64,000 bases of DNA, taken from Pseudoduganella guangdongensis. Lineage in GTDB: Bacteria > Pseudomonadota > Gammaproteobacteria > Burkholderiales > Burkholderiaceae_D. The stretch lies in NCBI RefSeq assembly GCF_009857475.1, contig NZ_WWCJ01000014.1, positions 62,001 through 126,000 of the forward strand, given 5' to 3'. Of this stretch, positions 26,854-34,545 are shown in pieces. A program made the translations under genes and the position numbers. The notes under the pieces were generated by a model. It was not told the DNA's origin. It worked only from the letters and a program-made list of their open reading frames with translations, and did no database searches. Positions within the stretch are counted from its first letter, which is position 1. Every line of letters starts with the position of its first letter.

Positions 26854-27723
26854 ATGGATCGCAGCAACGTGGACTATAGCCGGGTCATGCAGCCGCAGGA
26901 AGACGGCTACGATGTCGAAGCCTTCCTCGCGTTGAAGCAGGCCGACGGTTTCGCCAGGCAAGAGGTGCCCGGCATGTTCCGCGTGTTCGGCCAGCAGGTC
27001 GTGGCGGGGCGCTGGCGCCCCCGGCAATTTGAAAACGAAGTGCCGTGCGAAACGGTTTCCCATTATGCGGTGCTGGACGTGGCGACGCGGCAGGCCGCGC
27101 CGGCCATGCATACTTCCATTAGCGGACTGCTGGATGTCCTGACCGGCGTCGAGCTGCGCAACAACACCGAGGTGTCCACCCTGTGCCCCACCGCGCGCTA
27201 TCCCGGCGCCTGGATCGTGCTGACCTCCATTTGCGCCGATCCCGCCGTGGCCTTGCGCGGCATCATCCATGAAATGATGCACCAGAAGCTGATCACCCTT
27301 GGCCTGGGTTCGCATCGCTCGTTCCTGGACGGCGGCGAAGCGTTCATCCTGAACGACAAGGAGCAACTGCACCGCTCCATCGTCAACAGCTACGCCGACA
27401 CCATGCAGCCCTACATGCCGGGGCCGATCGGGCGCCCGATGCTGGCCTGCATCCACGGCTATGCCTCCTTCCTGTCCGCCGCCGCCGCCACGCTCAAGCT
27501 GGTGCCGCACGATGCCGGCCGCGCCGCCGCCTATATGCGCTATGTCGGCAAATGGTCGGAACGGCTGGACGACTGCTGGAATGCCATCCGCGACGGCGCG
27601 CAAACCACCGAACAGGGCGCGCAGCTGTTGCAAGGGCTGGAAAACTGGACCAGCGAACACCTGCGCGAATACCGCGCCGCGCTGCGCCTGTACGGCGCTG
27701 GCACCGAAGTCCAGGCAGCCTAG
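26854..27723 (+). CDS. HExxH peptide-modification protein (beta-hydroxylase-like)
   Basis: A 289-residue cytoplasmic protein with HEMMH at residues 139-143, followed by GRPMLACIHGYASFL (about residues 193-207). This layout (HExxH, then an RP...HG block) matches the HExxH proteins that accompany or are fused to cyclophane-type radical SAM maturases, now regarded as 2-oxoglutarate/iron-dependent peptide beta-hydroxylases and not as peptidases. It probably modifies the peptide encoded 112 bp upstream. The start ATG 26854 follows GGAG. A true metalloprotease role cannot be excluded from sequence alone. Confidence 0.78.
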   Translation: MDRSNVDYSRVMQPQEDGYDVEAFLALKQADGFARQEVPGMFRVFGQQVVAGRWRPRQFENEVPCETVSHYAVLDVATRQAAPAMHTSISGLLDVLTGVELRNNTEVSTLCPTARYPGAWIVLTSICADPAVALRGIIHEMMHQKLITLGLGSHRSFLDGGEAFILNDKEQLHRSIVNSYADTMQPYMPGPIGRPMLACIHGYASFLSAAAATLKLVPHDAGRAAAYMRYVGKWSERLDDCWNAIRDGAQTTEQGAQLLQGLENWTSEHLREYRAALRLYGAGTEVQAA

Positions 27724-27734
27724 GAGCCCGCCCG

Positions 27735-28583
27735 ATGCCTAGCCACGCAGCCAATCGCCAGCGGGATCCGGAGCAGGCAGCCAGCCGCCACGTGCTGTGG
27801 CTGCGCATCAGCATCTTGCTGGTGATGGTGATCGCCCTGGTGCTGGTACTGATCTCCTACCTCAATTATTCGAACTACCGCAAAGCCTTCCTGGAACAGA
27901 ACCTGACGCGCAACCTGATCGTCGCCAAGGACGTGCGCCAGACCGTGCTGGGCGGCTTGAATGTGGGGCTGGACCCGGGCGCCAATATGCGCCTGCTGCC
28001 GGCCATCGGGGAAGCGGCGCGCGATGGCAGCGGCATCCGCTACATCGGCGTGATCGACGATGCCGGCGCCGTCATCGGCGATGGCGACATCCGCGCCCGC
28101 GCCGCCGAGTGGCGCTCGCGCCTGGCGCGCACCGCGGCCGACGCCTACTGGCAGTCCAGCGATGCCGACAGCATGGAGGTGGGTGTCCCGTTTGAGAACA
28201 ATTTCCACATCAAGTCCGGCGCCGTGGTGGTCGGCTACGACCGGCTGGCGATCGAGGCGGCCGTCAGCGATATGCAGCGCAAGCTGGCGGTCAACGTGGC
28301 GATTACCCTGCTGTGCGTGGTGCTGCTGACCTTTGGCGGCGTCTACCTGGTGACGCGCAAGCTGGCCAGCGCGCTGGCCGGCGCCGCCACCACCATCGAC
28401 GCCGTGGCGGGCAGCAGCGCGCCGGCGCTGCTGGCGGGCGATGTGCTGGGCGCCGAAGCGGCGCAGGAGATCAATGAGTTTGCGGAACTGAGCCAGCGCG
28501 TGGTGGGCGGCATCGCCGTGCTCGAGAATGAACTGGCTGCGCGGCGGGCGCTGGCCGCCCTGGGCGACAAGGAGGAGGCATGA
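27735..28583 (+). CDS. Membrane sensor with HAMP-like region, no output domain
   Basis: A 282-residue inner membrane protein. One membrane helix (about residues 24-44) is followed by a periplasmic domain of about 140 residues (LLPAIGEAARDGSGIRYIGVIDDAGAVIGDG resembles the CACHE-like sensor core), a second helix (about residues 188-208) and a HAMP-like coiled-coil tail to the end. There is no kinase, cyclase or receiver domain. The gene follows the HExxH gene by 11 bp with AGGAG, and its TGA overlaps the ATG of the MFS fusion gene, so the two probably act together. Function unknown. Confidence 0.7.
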   Translation: MPSHAANRQRDPEQAASRHVLWLRISILLVMVIALVLVLISYLNYSNYRKAFLEQNLTRNLIVAKDVRQTVLGGLNVGLDPGANMRLLPAIGEAARDGSGIRYIGVIDDAGAVIGDGDIRARAAEWRSRLARTAADAYWQSSDADSMEVGVPFENNFHIKSGAVVVGYDRLAIEAAVSDMQRKLAVNVAITLLCVVLLTFGGVYLVTRKLASALAGAATTIDAVAGSSAPALLAGDVLGAEAAQEINEFAELSQRVVGGIAVLENELAARRALAALGDKEEA

Positions 28584-30589
28584 AGCAACTGCAGCTGCGC
28601 CTGGTGATCCTGTCGGCCACCCTGCTGGTGCTGTCGGCATTGCTGCTGTCGTGGTTTGCCTGGCGTGATTTTTCGCAGGGCCTGCCGCCCGAGATGGCGC
28701 GCACGGTGACCACCGTCAGCCATTCGGTGGCGCATGTGATGCAGAAGGCGCATGCCAACGGGGTGCCATTCCATGCCATGACCGGTGTCGAGGAATACCT
28801 CGGCCAGGTGCGCGAGAATAACCCCAGCATCGTCTACATGCAGGTCAGCGGCCAGGCCGGCCAGCCGCTGTACCGCAGCGGCTTCGACGCCCTGGCCGAG
28901 CAGCCCGCGCTGCACGCCGCTGGCGCCAGCCCCACCGACGCGGTCACCGAGCGCCTTGGTCCCTATTTCAATACCGCGGTGCCGCTGGTGTTCGGCCAGG
29001 TGCGGGTCGGCACCCTGCACCTGGGCCAGCGCGCCAGCTTCGTCGAGCAGCAGATGCGCGAAGTCAGCTACGACGTCCTGACCACGCTGGTGGTGGCGGG
29101 CCTCATTGCGCTGGAGCTGATGCGCTTCGTGCTGACCTTCGCCATCGCCACCCCGGCCGATGTGATCCGCGTGTTCGTGGCGCGCGTGCGCGAGGGCGAT
29201 TACTCGCACTACCTGCCGCCCGACCGCCTGGGCGGCATCGGCCAGCTCAATGCCCATTTCAACCGTATCGTGGCCGAGATCAATGTGCGCTGCCAGCGCT
29301 TGCCGGCAGCGGCGCGCGCCAGCCTGGCCAAGCTTACGCTGCATGAGCCGGGGGCGCGCCAGACCCTGCATGCGTCGGCGCTGGCACATATCCGCTGGCC
29401 ATTTTTCCTGCTGATCTTTGCCGATTCGCTGTCGCTGTCCTTCTTCCCGGTCTACGTCGGCCAATTCTATGCGCCGGACATGGGTCTGTCGAAGAGTGTG
29501 GTGGTGGGCTTGCCGATTTCCATCTTCATGTTCACCTGGGCGCTGTCGATGCCGTGGGCCGGCATGTGGAGCGACCGTGTCGGCCACCGCAAGGCCTTCG
29601 TGGTGGGGGCGGCCATCACCACGGCCGGCCTGGTGCTGACCGCCTTCGCCCAAAGCCTGTACGACCTGCTGCTGTGGCGCTGCCTGACCGCGCTCGGCTA
29701 CGGGCTGGTATTCATCACGGCGCAAGGCTATGTTGCCAACAATACGCCACCGGCCCAGCGCACGCGCGGCATGGCGGTGTTCCTGTCGAGCTTCTTTGCC
29801 GGCTCGCTGTCCGGTTCGGCCATCGGCGGCATCCTGTCGGACCGCCTGGGGCACGGGCCGACCATCCTGCTGTCGGCGCTGCTGAGCGCAGCGGCGGCGC
29901 TGTTCGTGCTGCGCTTCCTGTCGCCGGCCAAGCCCGGCGGGGCGGCGCGCCGTTCGCTGGCGCTGGCCGATGTGCAGCGCCTGCTGCGCAATAAGAAATT
30001 TGCCGCCATCACCTTCCTGGCGGCGGTGCCGGCCAAGATTGCGCTGACCGGTTTCCTGTACTACACGGTGCCGTTGTACCTGAGCCTGCTTGGCAACAGC
30101 CAGTCCACCACCGGGCGCGTGATGATGGCGTACGGCCTGGCCATCATCGTGCTGTCGCCGCTGGCTGCCAAGCTGGCCGACCGCATCGGCCACCTGCGCT
30201 GGTTCGTCACCGTGGGCGGCTATGCGGCGGCGCTGGCCATGCTGGTCATCTATGTCAACGACAGCACGCTGGGCCTGCTGATCAGTATCACCCTGCTGGG
30301 CATTGCGCATGCGATCGGGGTCTCGCCGCAACTGGCGCTGATCAATGACTTTTGCAAGGAAGTGGTGGCGGAAGTGGGCGCCGGCACCGCCACCGGCATC
30401 TTCCGCCTGGTCGAGCGGCTCGGCAACGTGCTGGGGCCGGTGATTGCCGCGCTGCTGATTTCCCACTATGGCTATCGCGGCGCCTTCCTGGGCATCGGCC
30501 TGCTGTGCTTCGTCTGCATCACCAGCTTTACTGCGATGTTTTTCTGGTTTGAACGTAACCCATCCCGTGCCGCCAGCGTTGCGGGATAA
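28580..30589 (+). CDS. Sensor-HAMP-MFS transporter fusion
   Basis: A 669-residue inner membrane protein. Residues about 1-225 look like a receptor: a membrane helix (8-25), a periplasmic sensor domain (PSIVYMQVSGQAGQPLYRSG, VRVGTLHLG), a second helix (about 172-195) and a HAMP region (TPADVIRVFVARVREGDYSHYLP). The rest (about 265-660) is a 12-helix major facilitator with the loop 2-3 motif GMWSDRVGHRKA and its repeat KLADRIGHLRW. A ligand sensor fused to a transporter is unusual. GGAGGAGG precedes the start, and the ATG overlaps the upstream sensor gene. It may export or import a small molecule in response to a periplasmic signal. Confidence 0.8.
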   Translation: MKQLQLRLVILSATLLVLSALLLSWFAWRDFSQGLPPEMARTVTTVSHSVAHVMQKAHANGVPFHAMTGVEEYLGQVRENNPSIVYMQVSGQAGQPLYRSGFDALAEQPALHAAGASPTDAVTERLGPYFNTAVPLVFGQVRVGTLHLGQRASFVEQQMREVSYDVLTTLVVAGLIALELMRFVLTFAIATPADVIRVFVARVREGDYSHYLPPDRLGGIGQLNAHFNRIVAEINVRCQRLPAAARASLAKLTLHEPGARQTLHASALAHIRWPFFLLIFADSLSLSFFPVYVGQFYAPDMGLSKSVVVGLPISIFMFTWALSMPWAGMWSDRVGHRKAFVVGAAITTAGLVLTAFAQSLYDLLLWRCLTALGYGLVFITAQGYVANNTPPAQRTRGMAVFLSSFFAGSLSGSAIGGILSDRLGHGPTILLSALLSAAAALFVLRFLSPAKPGGAARRSLALADVQRLLRNKKFAAITFLAAVPAKIALTGFLYYTVPLYLSLLGNSQSTTGRVMMAYGLAIIVLSPLAAKLADRIGHLRWFVTVGGYAAALAMLVIYVNDSTLGLLISITLLGIAHAIGVSPQLALINDFCKEVVAEVGAGTATGIFRLVERLGNVLGPVIAALLISHYGYRGAFLGIGLLCFVCITSFTAMFFWFERNPSRAASVAG

Positions 30590-30608
30590 AGTGTGAAGAG
30601 GACCGTCA

Positions 30609-31646
30609 ATGCGTTTGCGTCAACTGTTGTTGCTGGCATTTGTATGTGCAACCGCGGCCGCCAAGGCCGCGCCGGAACCGACGGCGCCTGCCGCGCGGCC
30701 GTATCGCATCATGATGATGTTGTACCGGGGCGAGACCGATGCCGAAAAAGGCTTCATGGACTACTTCAAGCGGCGCAAGATCCCGGCCGAGTTCATCATC
30801 CGCGACGCCCAGGCCGACCCGGCCCGGATCGCCGAGTTCGTGCTCGAGGCCCGGCAGTCGAAGCCTGACCTGATCTACACCTTCGGCACCACGGTGACGG
30901 CCGCGGTGGCCGGGCTGGAAGGCGCCACCGATGCGGCGCGCCACATCACCGACATCCCGATCGTGTTCGACATCGTGGCCGACCCGGTGGGCGCCGGCCT
31001 GGTCAGCAGCTTGCAATCGTCGGGCCGCAACCTGACCGGGGCGTCGCACATGGTGCCGCTGCGCGCCCAGTTGCAGGCGCTGGACGCGATGCGCCGCACC
31101 CGTTCGCTGGGCGTGATCTACAACCCGAATGAACGCAACTCGGTGCTGGCGGTGCGCGAGTTGGAGAAGACGGCGCCGTCGCTGTCGCTCTCGCTGCAAC
31201 TGATGCCGCTCAAGGTGGACGGCGCCAAGCAGCCGACCGTGGACGACATCGGGGTGGCGATGCGCGCCCTGGTGGCGCGCAAGCCGGAGTTCATCTATAT
31301 CCCGTCGGACTCATTCCTGATCAAGCATGCCGGGGTGGCCGTGCGCGCCGCGCATGGCGCCGGCATCCCGGTGTTTGCCGCCACCGAGGCGCCGATCCGC
31401 GAGGAGGGCGCGCTGTTCGGGCTGGTCAGCACCTATGCCAACGTCGGCGAGCTGGCGGCCTACAAGGCGGACCAGATCCTGTCGAAGAAGATGGCGCCGG
31501 CCCAGATCCCGATTGATTCGCTCAAGCGCTTCACCTATCTGGTGAACATGAACGCCGCCAAGTCGCTCGGCATCTATCCGCCGCTGTCGGTCATGAAGTT
31601 CGCCGAGCTGATCACGCCGGCGGCCACCATCGACGCCCGCGAATAG
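30609..31646 (+). CDS. ABC_sub_bind-family solute-binding protein
   Basis: A 345-residue periplasmic protein with a signal peptide (about residues 1-21) and the ABC_sub_bind (TrpX-like) fold blocks: PDLIYTFGTTVTAAV, DIPIVFDIVADPVGAGLVSS, LGVIYNPNERNS and IPVFAATEAPIREEGALFGL. No permease or ATPase of an import system is nearby. It comes 19 bp after the sensor-MFS gene, so it may deliver a ligand to those sensor domains; this is inference. The family is known to bind small amino-acid-like ligands in some cases. Confidence 0.85.
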   Translation: MRLRQLLLLAFVCATAAAKAAPEPTAPAARPYRIMMMLYRGETDAEKGFMDYFKRRKIPAEFIIRDAQADPARIAEFVLEARQSKPDLIYTFGTTVTAAVAGLEGATDAARHITDIPIVFDIVADPVGAGLVSSLQSSGRNLTGASHMVPLRAQLQALDAMRRTRSLGVIYNPNERNSVLAVRELEKTAPSLSLSLQLMPLKVDGAKQPTVDDIGVAMRALVARKPEFIYIPSDSFLIKHAGVAVRAAHGAGIPVFAATEAPIREEGALFGLVSTYANVGELAAYKADQILSKKMAPAQIPIDSLKRFTYLVNMNAAKSLGIYPPLSVMKFAELITPAATIDARE

Positions 31647-31700
31647 CGCAGGCCGCGCGCCGCCCAGGGCGGCCGCCCCTCTCCCAGATTGAGCTGATCC

Positions 31701-33260
31701 ATGGAACGACCTGATCGCAAGCGGCGCGGCGTGTGCGCCGCGCTGGCAATGGCGCTGGCCGGCAGCCCGGCCGCCTACGCCGCGGCGCCGCCGCTGCGGC
31801 TGGTGGACGCGCTGCACCGGGCCTTGTCGGCCAACCCCGACCTGCAAGTGCAGCAGGCGGCCACGGAAGCGGCGCGCGGCCAGCTGCAGCAGGCCACCGG
31901 CCAGTTCGATACGGTGCTGGGCGCCGGCGCCGAATATGCGCGCCAGCAGGTGCCCAGCCCCTTGCCCGGCGCCCTGCAGGGCACCACCTATAGCGCCGGC
32001 TACCGGGCCGGCGCCCGCAAGCAGTTGCGCAGCGGCCCCACGCTGGGCGCGTCGCTGGACGCCAAGTCCTACCAGGACAGCGCGCTGCCAGGGGCGCAGG
32101 CGCCCGCCACGGTGACCCTGGGCGTGACGCTGAACCTGCCCCTGCTGCGCGGGCGCGGCGGGCGCGAGGTGGCGGCCATCGAGGACGCCGCCAGCCTGCA
32201 GCTGCAGGCTAGTGAGCTGGCGCTGCGCGACAGCGCGGCGCAGGCCCTGCACCGCACGCTGTCGGCCTACTGGGCCTACGCCATCCAGTTTGCGCTGGAG
32301 CAGGTGGCGCGCGACAGCGAGCAGCGCAGCCGCGAGCTGCTGGCCTCCACCCAAAAGCTGGTCGACGCGGCGGAAAAGCCGCGCGGCGACCTGGTGCTGC
32401 TGCAAGCCGACCTGGCCGACCGCGTCGCCAGCCGCCAGGCTGCCGCGCTGGCGCTGAGCGAGGCGCGCATTGCGCTGGGCCGCCTGCTGGGCATGGACGG
32501 CGCCGCCATCGCCGCCCTGGCCGCGCCGGCCGATGCGCTGCCGGCCATCCTGGCCATCGGCATGCCGGCCGAGGCGCAGCTGATTCAGCTGCGCACAGCC
32601 GCCCGGCAGCGCCGCCCGGACCTGGCGGCGCTGGGCGCGCAGGTGGCGGCGGCCCAGCGCCAGACCGAGGCGGCGCAGCACCGCCTGCTGCCCGACCTGA
32701 ACCTGCAGCTGGGCGTCGGGTATGCCAAGGCGCACGACGGCAGCAACCGCTATCCCTGGTGGGGCGAAGCGGGCCGGGTGCAGCACGGGGCGTCGCTCTC
32801 GGCGCGCCTGGTCTACGAATTCCCGCTGCAAAACAATGCGGCGCGCGGTACCTTGCGCGAACGGGCCGCCCAGCTCGAACAGGCGGCGCTGCGGCAGCGC
32901 GACCTGGAGGCGGCCGTGGCGGCCGGCATCGACAGTGCGGTCGCCAGCCTGGCCACCCGCTCCGCCCAGCTGCAGGTGGCGCAGCAGGCGCTGGCCCTGT
33001 ACGAGCGCGCCGTGGGCCAGGAAATGGTGAAGCAGAAGAACGGCATTGCCACCCTGATCGACGTGATCAATGTGGAGAGCCGCTTCATCAACGCGCGCAC
33101 CAGTTACCTGCAGACCTACCTGGCGTATGCGCAAGCGATGGCGCGCCTGCGCTACGAGAGCGGCACCCTGCTGCCCGTGGCGGGCACCCGCTTCGAACTC
33201 GACCCGGCCGAGCTGGCCGGACTGGGCCCGCTGGCCAGCCAGCTGGCGCCGCCTCCCTGA
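31701..33260 (+). CDS. TolC family outer membrane channel
   Basis: A 519-residue outer membrane efflux protein with a signal peptide (cleavage after AAYAA, about residue 28) and two repeats of the helical coiled-coil/beta-strand pattern (first RLVDALHRALSANPDLQVQQ, second TAARQRRPDLAALGAQVAAAQ). It should form the exit duct for the HlyD-like adaptor and the ABC transporters encoded next, giving a type I-like peptide secretion line across both membranes. It lies 54 bp after the solute-binding protein gene with a weak ribosome binding site. Confidence 0.92.
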   Translation: MERPDRKRRGVCAALAMALAGSPAAYAAAPPLRLVDALHRALSANPDLQVQQAATEAARGQLQQATGQFDTVLGAGAEYARQQVPSPLPGALQGTTYSAGYRAGARKQLRSGPTLGASLDAKSYQDSALPGAQAPATVTLGVTLNLPLLRGRGGREVAAIEDAASLQLQASELALRDSAAQALHRTLSAYWAYAIQFALEQVARDSEQRSRELLASTQKLVDAAEKPRGDLVLLQADLADRVASRQAAALALSEARIALGRLLGMDGAAIAALAAPADALPAILAIGMPAEAQLIQLRTAARQRRPDLAALGAQVAAAQRQTEAAQHRLLPDLNLQLGVGYAKAHDGSNRYPWWGEAGRVQHGASLSARLVYEFPLQNNAARGTLRERAAQLEQAALRQRDLEAAVAAGIDSAVASLATRSAQLQVAQQALALYERAVGQEMVKQKNGIATLIDVINVESRFINARTSYLQTYLAYAQAMARLRYESGTLLPVAGTRFELDPAELAGLGPLASQLAPPP

Positions 33261-33276
33261 TGCAACGGAACCGACC

Positions 33277-34545
33277 ATGACCAACAAAACCATCTTCCGC
33301 CAGGTCGCGCTGAACCGCCTGTCGTCCCCCGAAGAACTCGACTGCCTGCTGCAGGTGACCTCGGCCAAGGGCTGGCTGGCGCTGGCCGGCATCGGCTTGC
33401 TGCTGGCGACCGTGAGCGTGTGGAGCGTGTTCGGGCGCCTGCCGACCAAGCTGACGGCGCAGCAATGCATCCTGCTCAAGAGCGGCGGCGTCAACCTGTT
33501 GACGACGGCGGCCAGCGGCCGCCTGTCCGACCTGTCGGTGGCGGTCGGCGACCAGGTGGCGCGCGGCCAGATCATCGGCCGCGTCGAGCTGCCGGACCTG
33601 CTGCCGAAAATCCTGGCCAGCGAGGCGCGCCTGAAAGAGGCGGCGGAACGGCATGCCCAGGTGCGGTCGGTGGCGGCGCAGGCGGCGCTGCTGCGGCAGG
33701 CCAGCACGCTGCAGCAGACCCGCAACCTGGAGCAGCAATTGCAGTCGGTGGCGCAGCGCCTGGCGCTGGTCAAGGAACGCATCGAGTCGCAGGGCAACCT
33801 GTACCAGCAGGGTCTGATCACCAAGCAGACCCTGCTGGCATCGCAGCTGGAGCAGGCGGCCATCGAAGTCGAGGCGCAGACTCTGCGCGGCCAGCTCAAA
33901 CAGCTGGAAGTGTCGCGCCTGGAGGCGCAGCGCCAGAGCGACAACGAGGTGGCGCAGGCCGCCAATGCGCTGGAAGATGCCCGGCGCGCGACCGGCCTGC
34001 TGGTGCGCGACGCCGAACACCTGACCGCCATCGTCAGCCCGTATTCCGGGCGCGTGCTGGAGGTCAAGGCCAATGAGGGCCAGCTGGTCGAGCGCGGCAC
34101 CGACATCCTGACCATCGAATCGTCCGGCCTCGACGTCAATGAGCTGGAAGCCTATGTGTACCTGCCGGCCGCCGACGGCAAGAAAGTCCGCGGCGGCATG
34201 AAGGTGGAGATCAGCCCCAGCACCGCCAAGCGCGAGGAGTTCGGCTACCTGCCGGCCTTCGTGACTGCCGTGGCCAGCTATCCGTCGACCCAGCAGGGCC
34301 TGATGCGGGTGTTCGGCAACGACAAGCTGGTGCAGCAGCTGTCGGGCACCCAGGCGCCGATCCAGATCATGGCCGCGCTCAAGCCGGCCGCCGCCAATGT
34401 CAGCCGCTATGAATGGTCGACCCGCAGCGGGCCGCCGTTCGCCCTGCAGAGCAATACGGCCTGTTCGGCGGCGATCACGCTGGCCGAACAACGTCCGGTG
34501 GCGCTGGTGATCCCCTTCCTGAAGAAAGTGGCCGGGCTCGAATGA
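33277..34545 (+). CDS. NHLM-type bacteriocin secretion adaptor (HlyD-like)
   Basis: A 422-residue periplasmic adaptor anchored by one helix (about residues 31-51). It has a lipoyl-like half motif (LSDLSVAVGDQVARGQIIG), a long coiled-coil hairpin (about 110-235) and the second lipoyl half (SPYSGRVLEVKANEGQLVERG). This matches the NHLM secretion protein family that links C39 ABC exporters to TolC. The start ATG 33277 is 16 bp after the TolC gene; its TGA overlaps the next ATG (34542-34545), so it is coupled to the exporter. Confidence 0.9.
   Translation: MTNKTIFRQVALNRLSSPEELDCLLQVTSAKGWLALAGIGLLLATVSVWSVFGRLPTKLTAQQCILLKSGGVNLLTTAASGRLSDLSVAVGDQVARGQIIGRVELPDLLPKILASEARLKEAAERHAQVRSVAAQAALLRQASTLQQTRNLEQQLQSVAQRLALVKERIESQGNLYQQGLITKQTLLASQLEQAAIEVEAQTLRGQLKQLEVSRLEAQRQSDNEVAQAANALEDARRATGLLVRDAEHLTAIVSPYSGRVLEVKANEGQLVERGTDILTIESSGLDVNELEAYVYLPAADGKKVRGGMKVEISPSTAKREEFGYLPAFVTAVASYPSTQQGLMRVFGNDKLVQQLSGTQAPIQIMAALKPAAANVSRYEWSTRSGPPFALQSNTACSAAITLAEQRPVALVIPFLKKVAGLE

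Noticed and set aside
26854-27723. The HExxH protein as an ordinary zinc protease
   Set aside because: It has no signal peptide, its sequence around and after HExxH fits the peptide-modifying family better, and it directly follows the precursor. The possibility is kept as a caveat.
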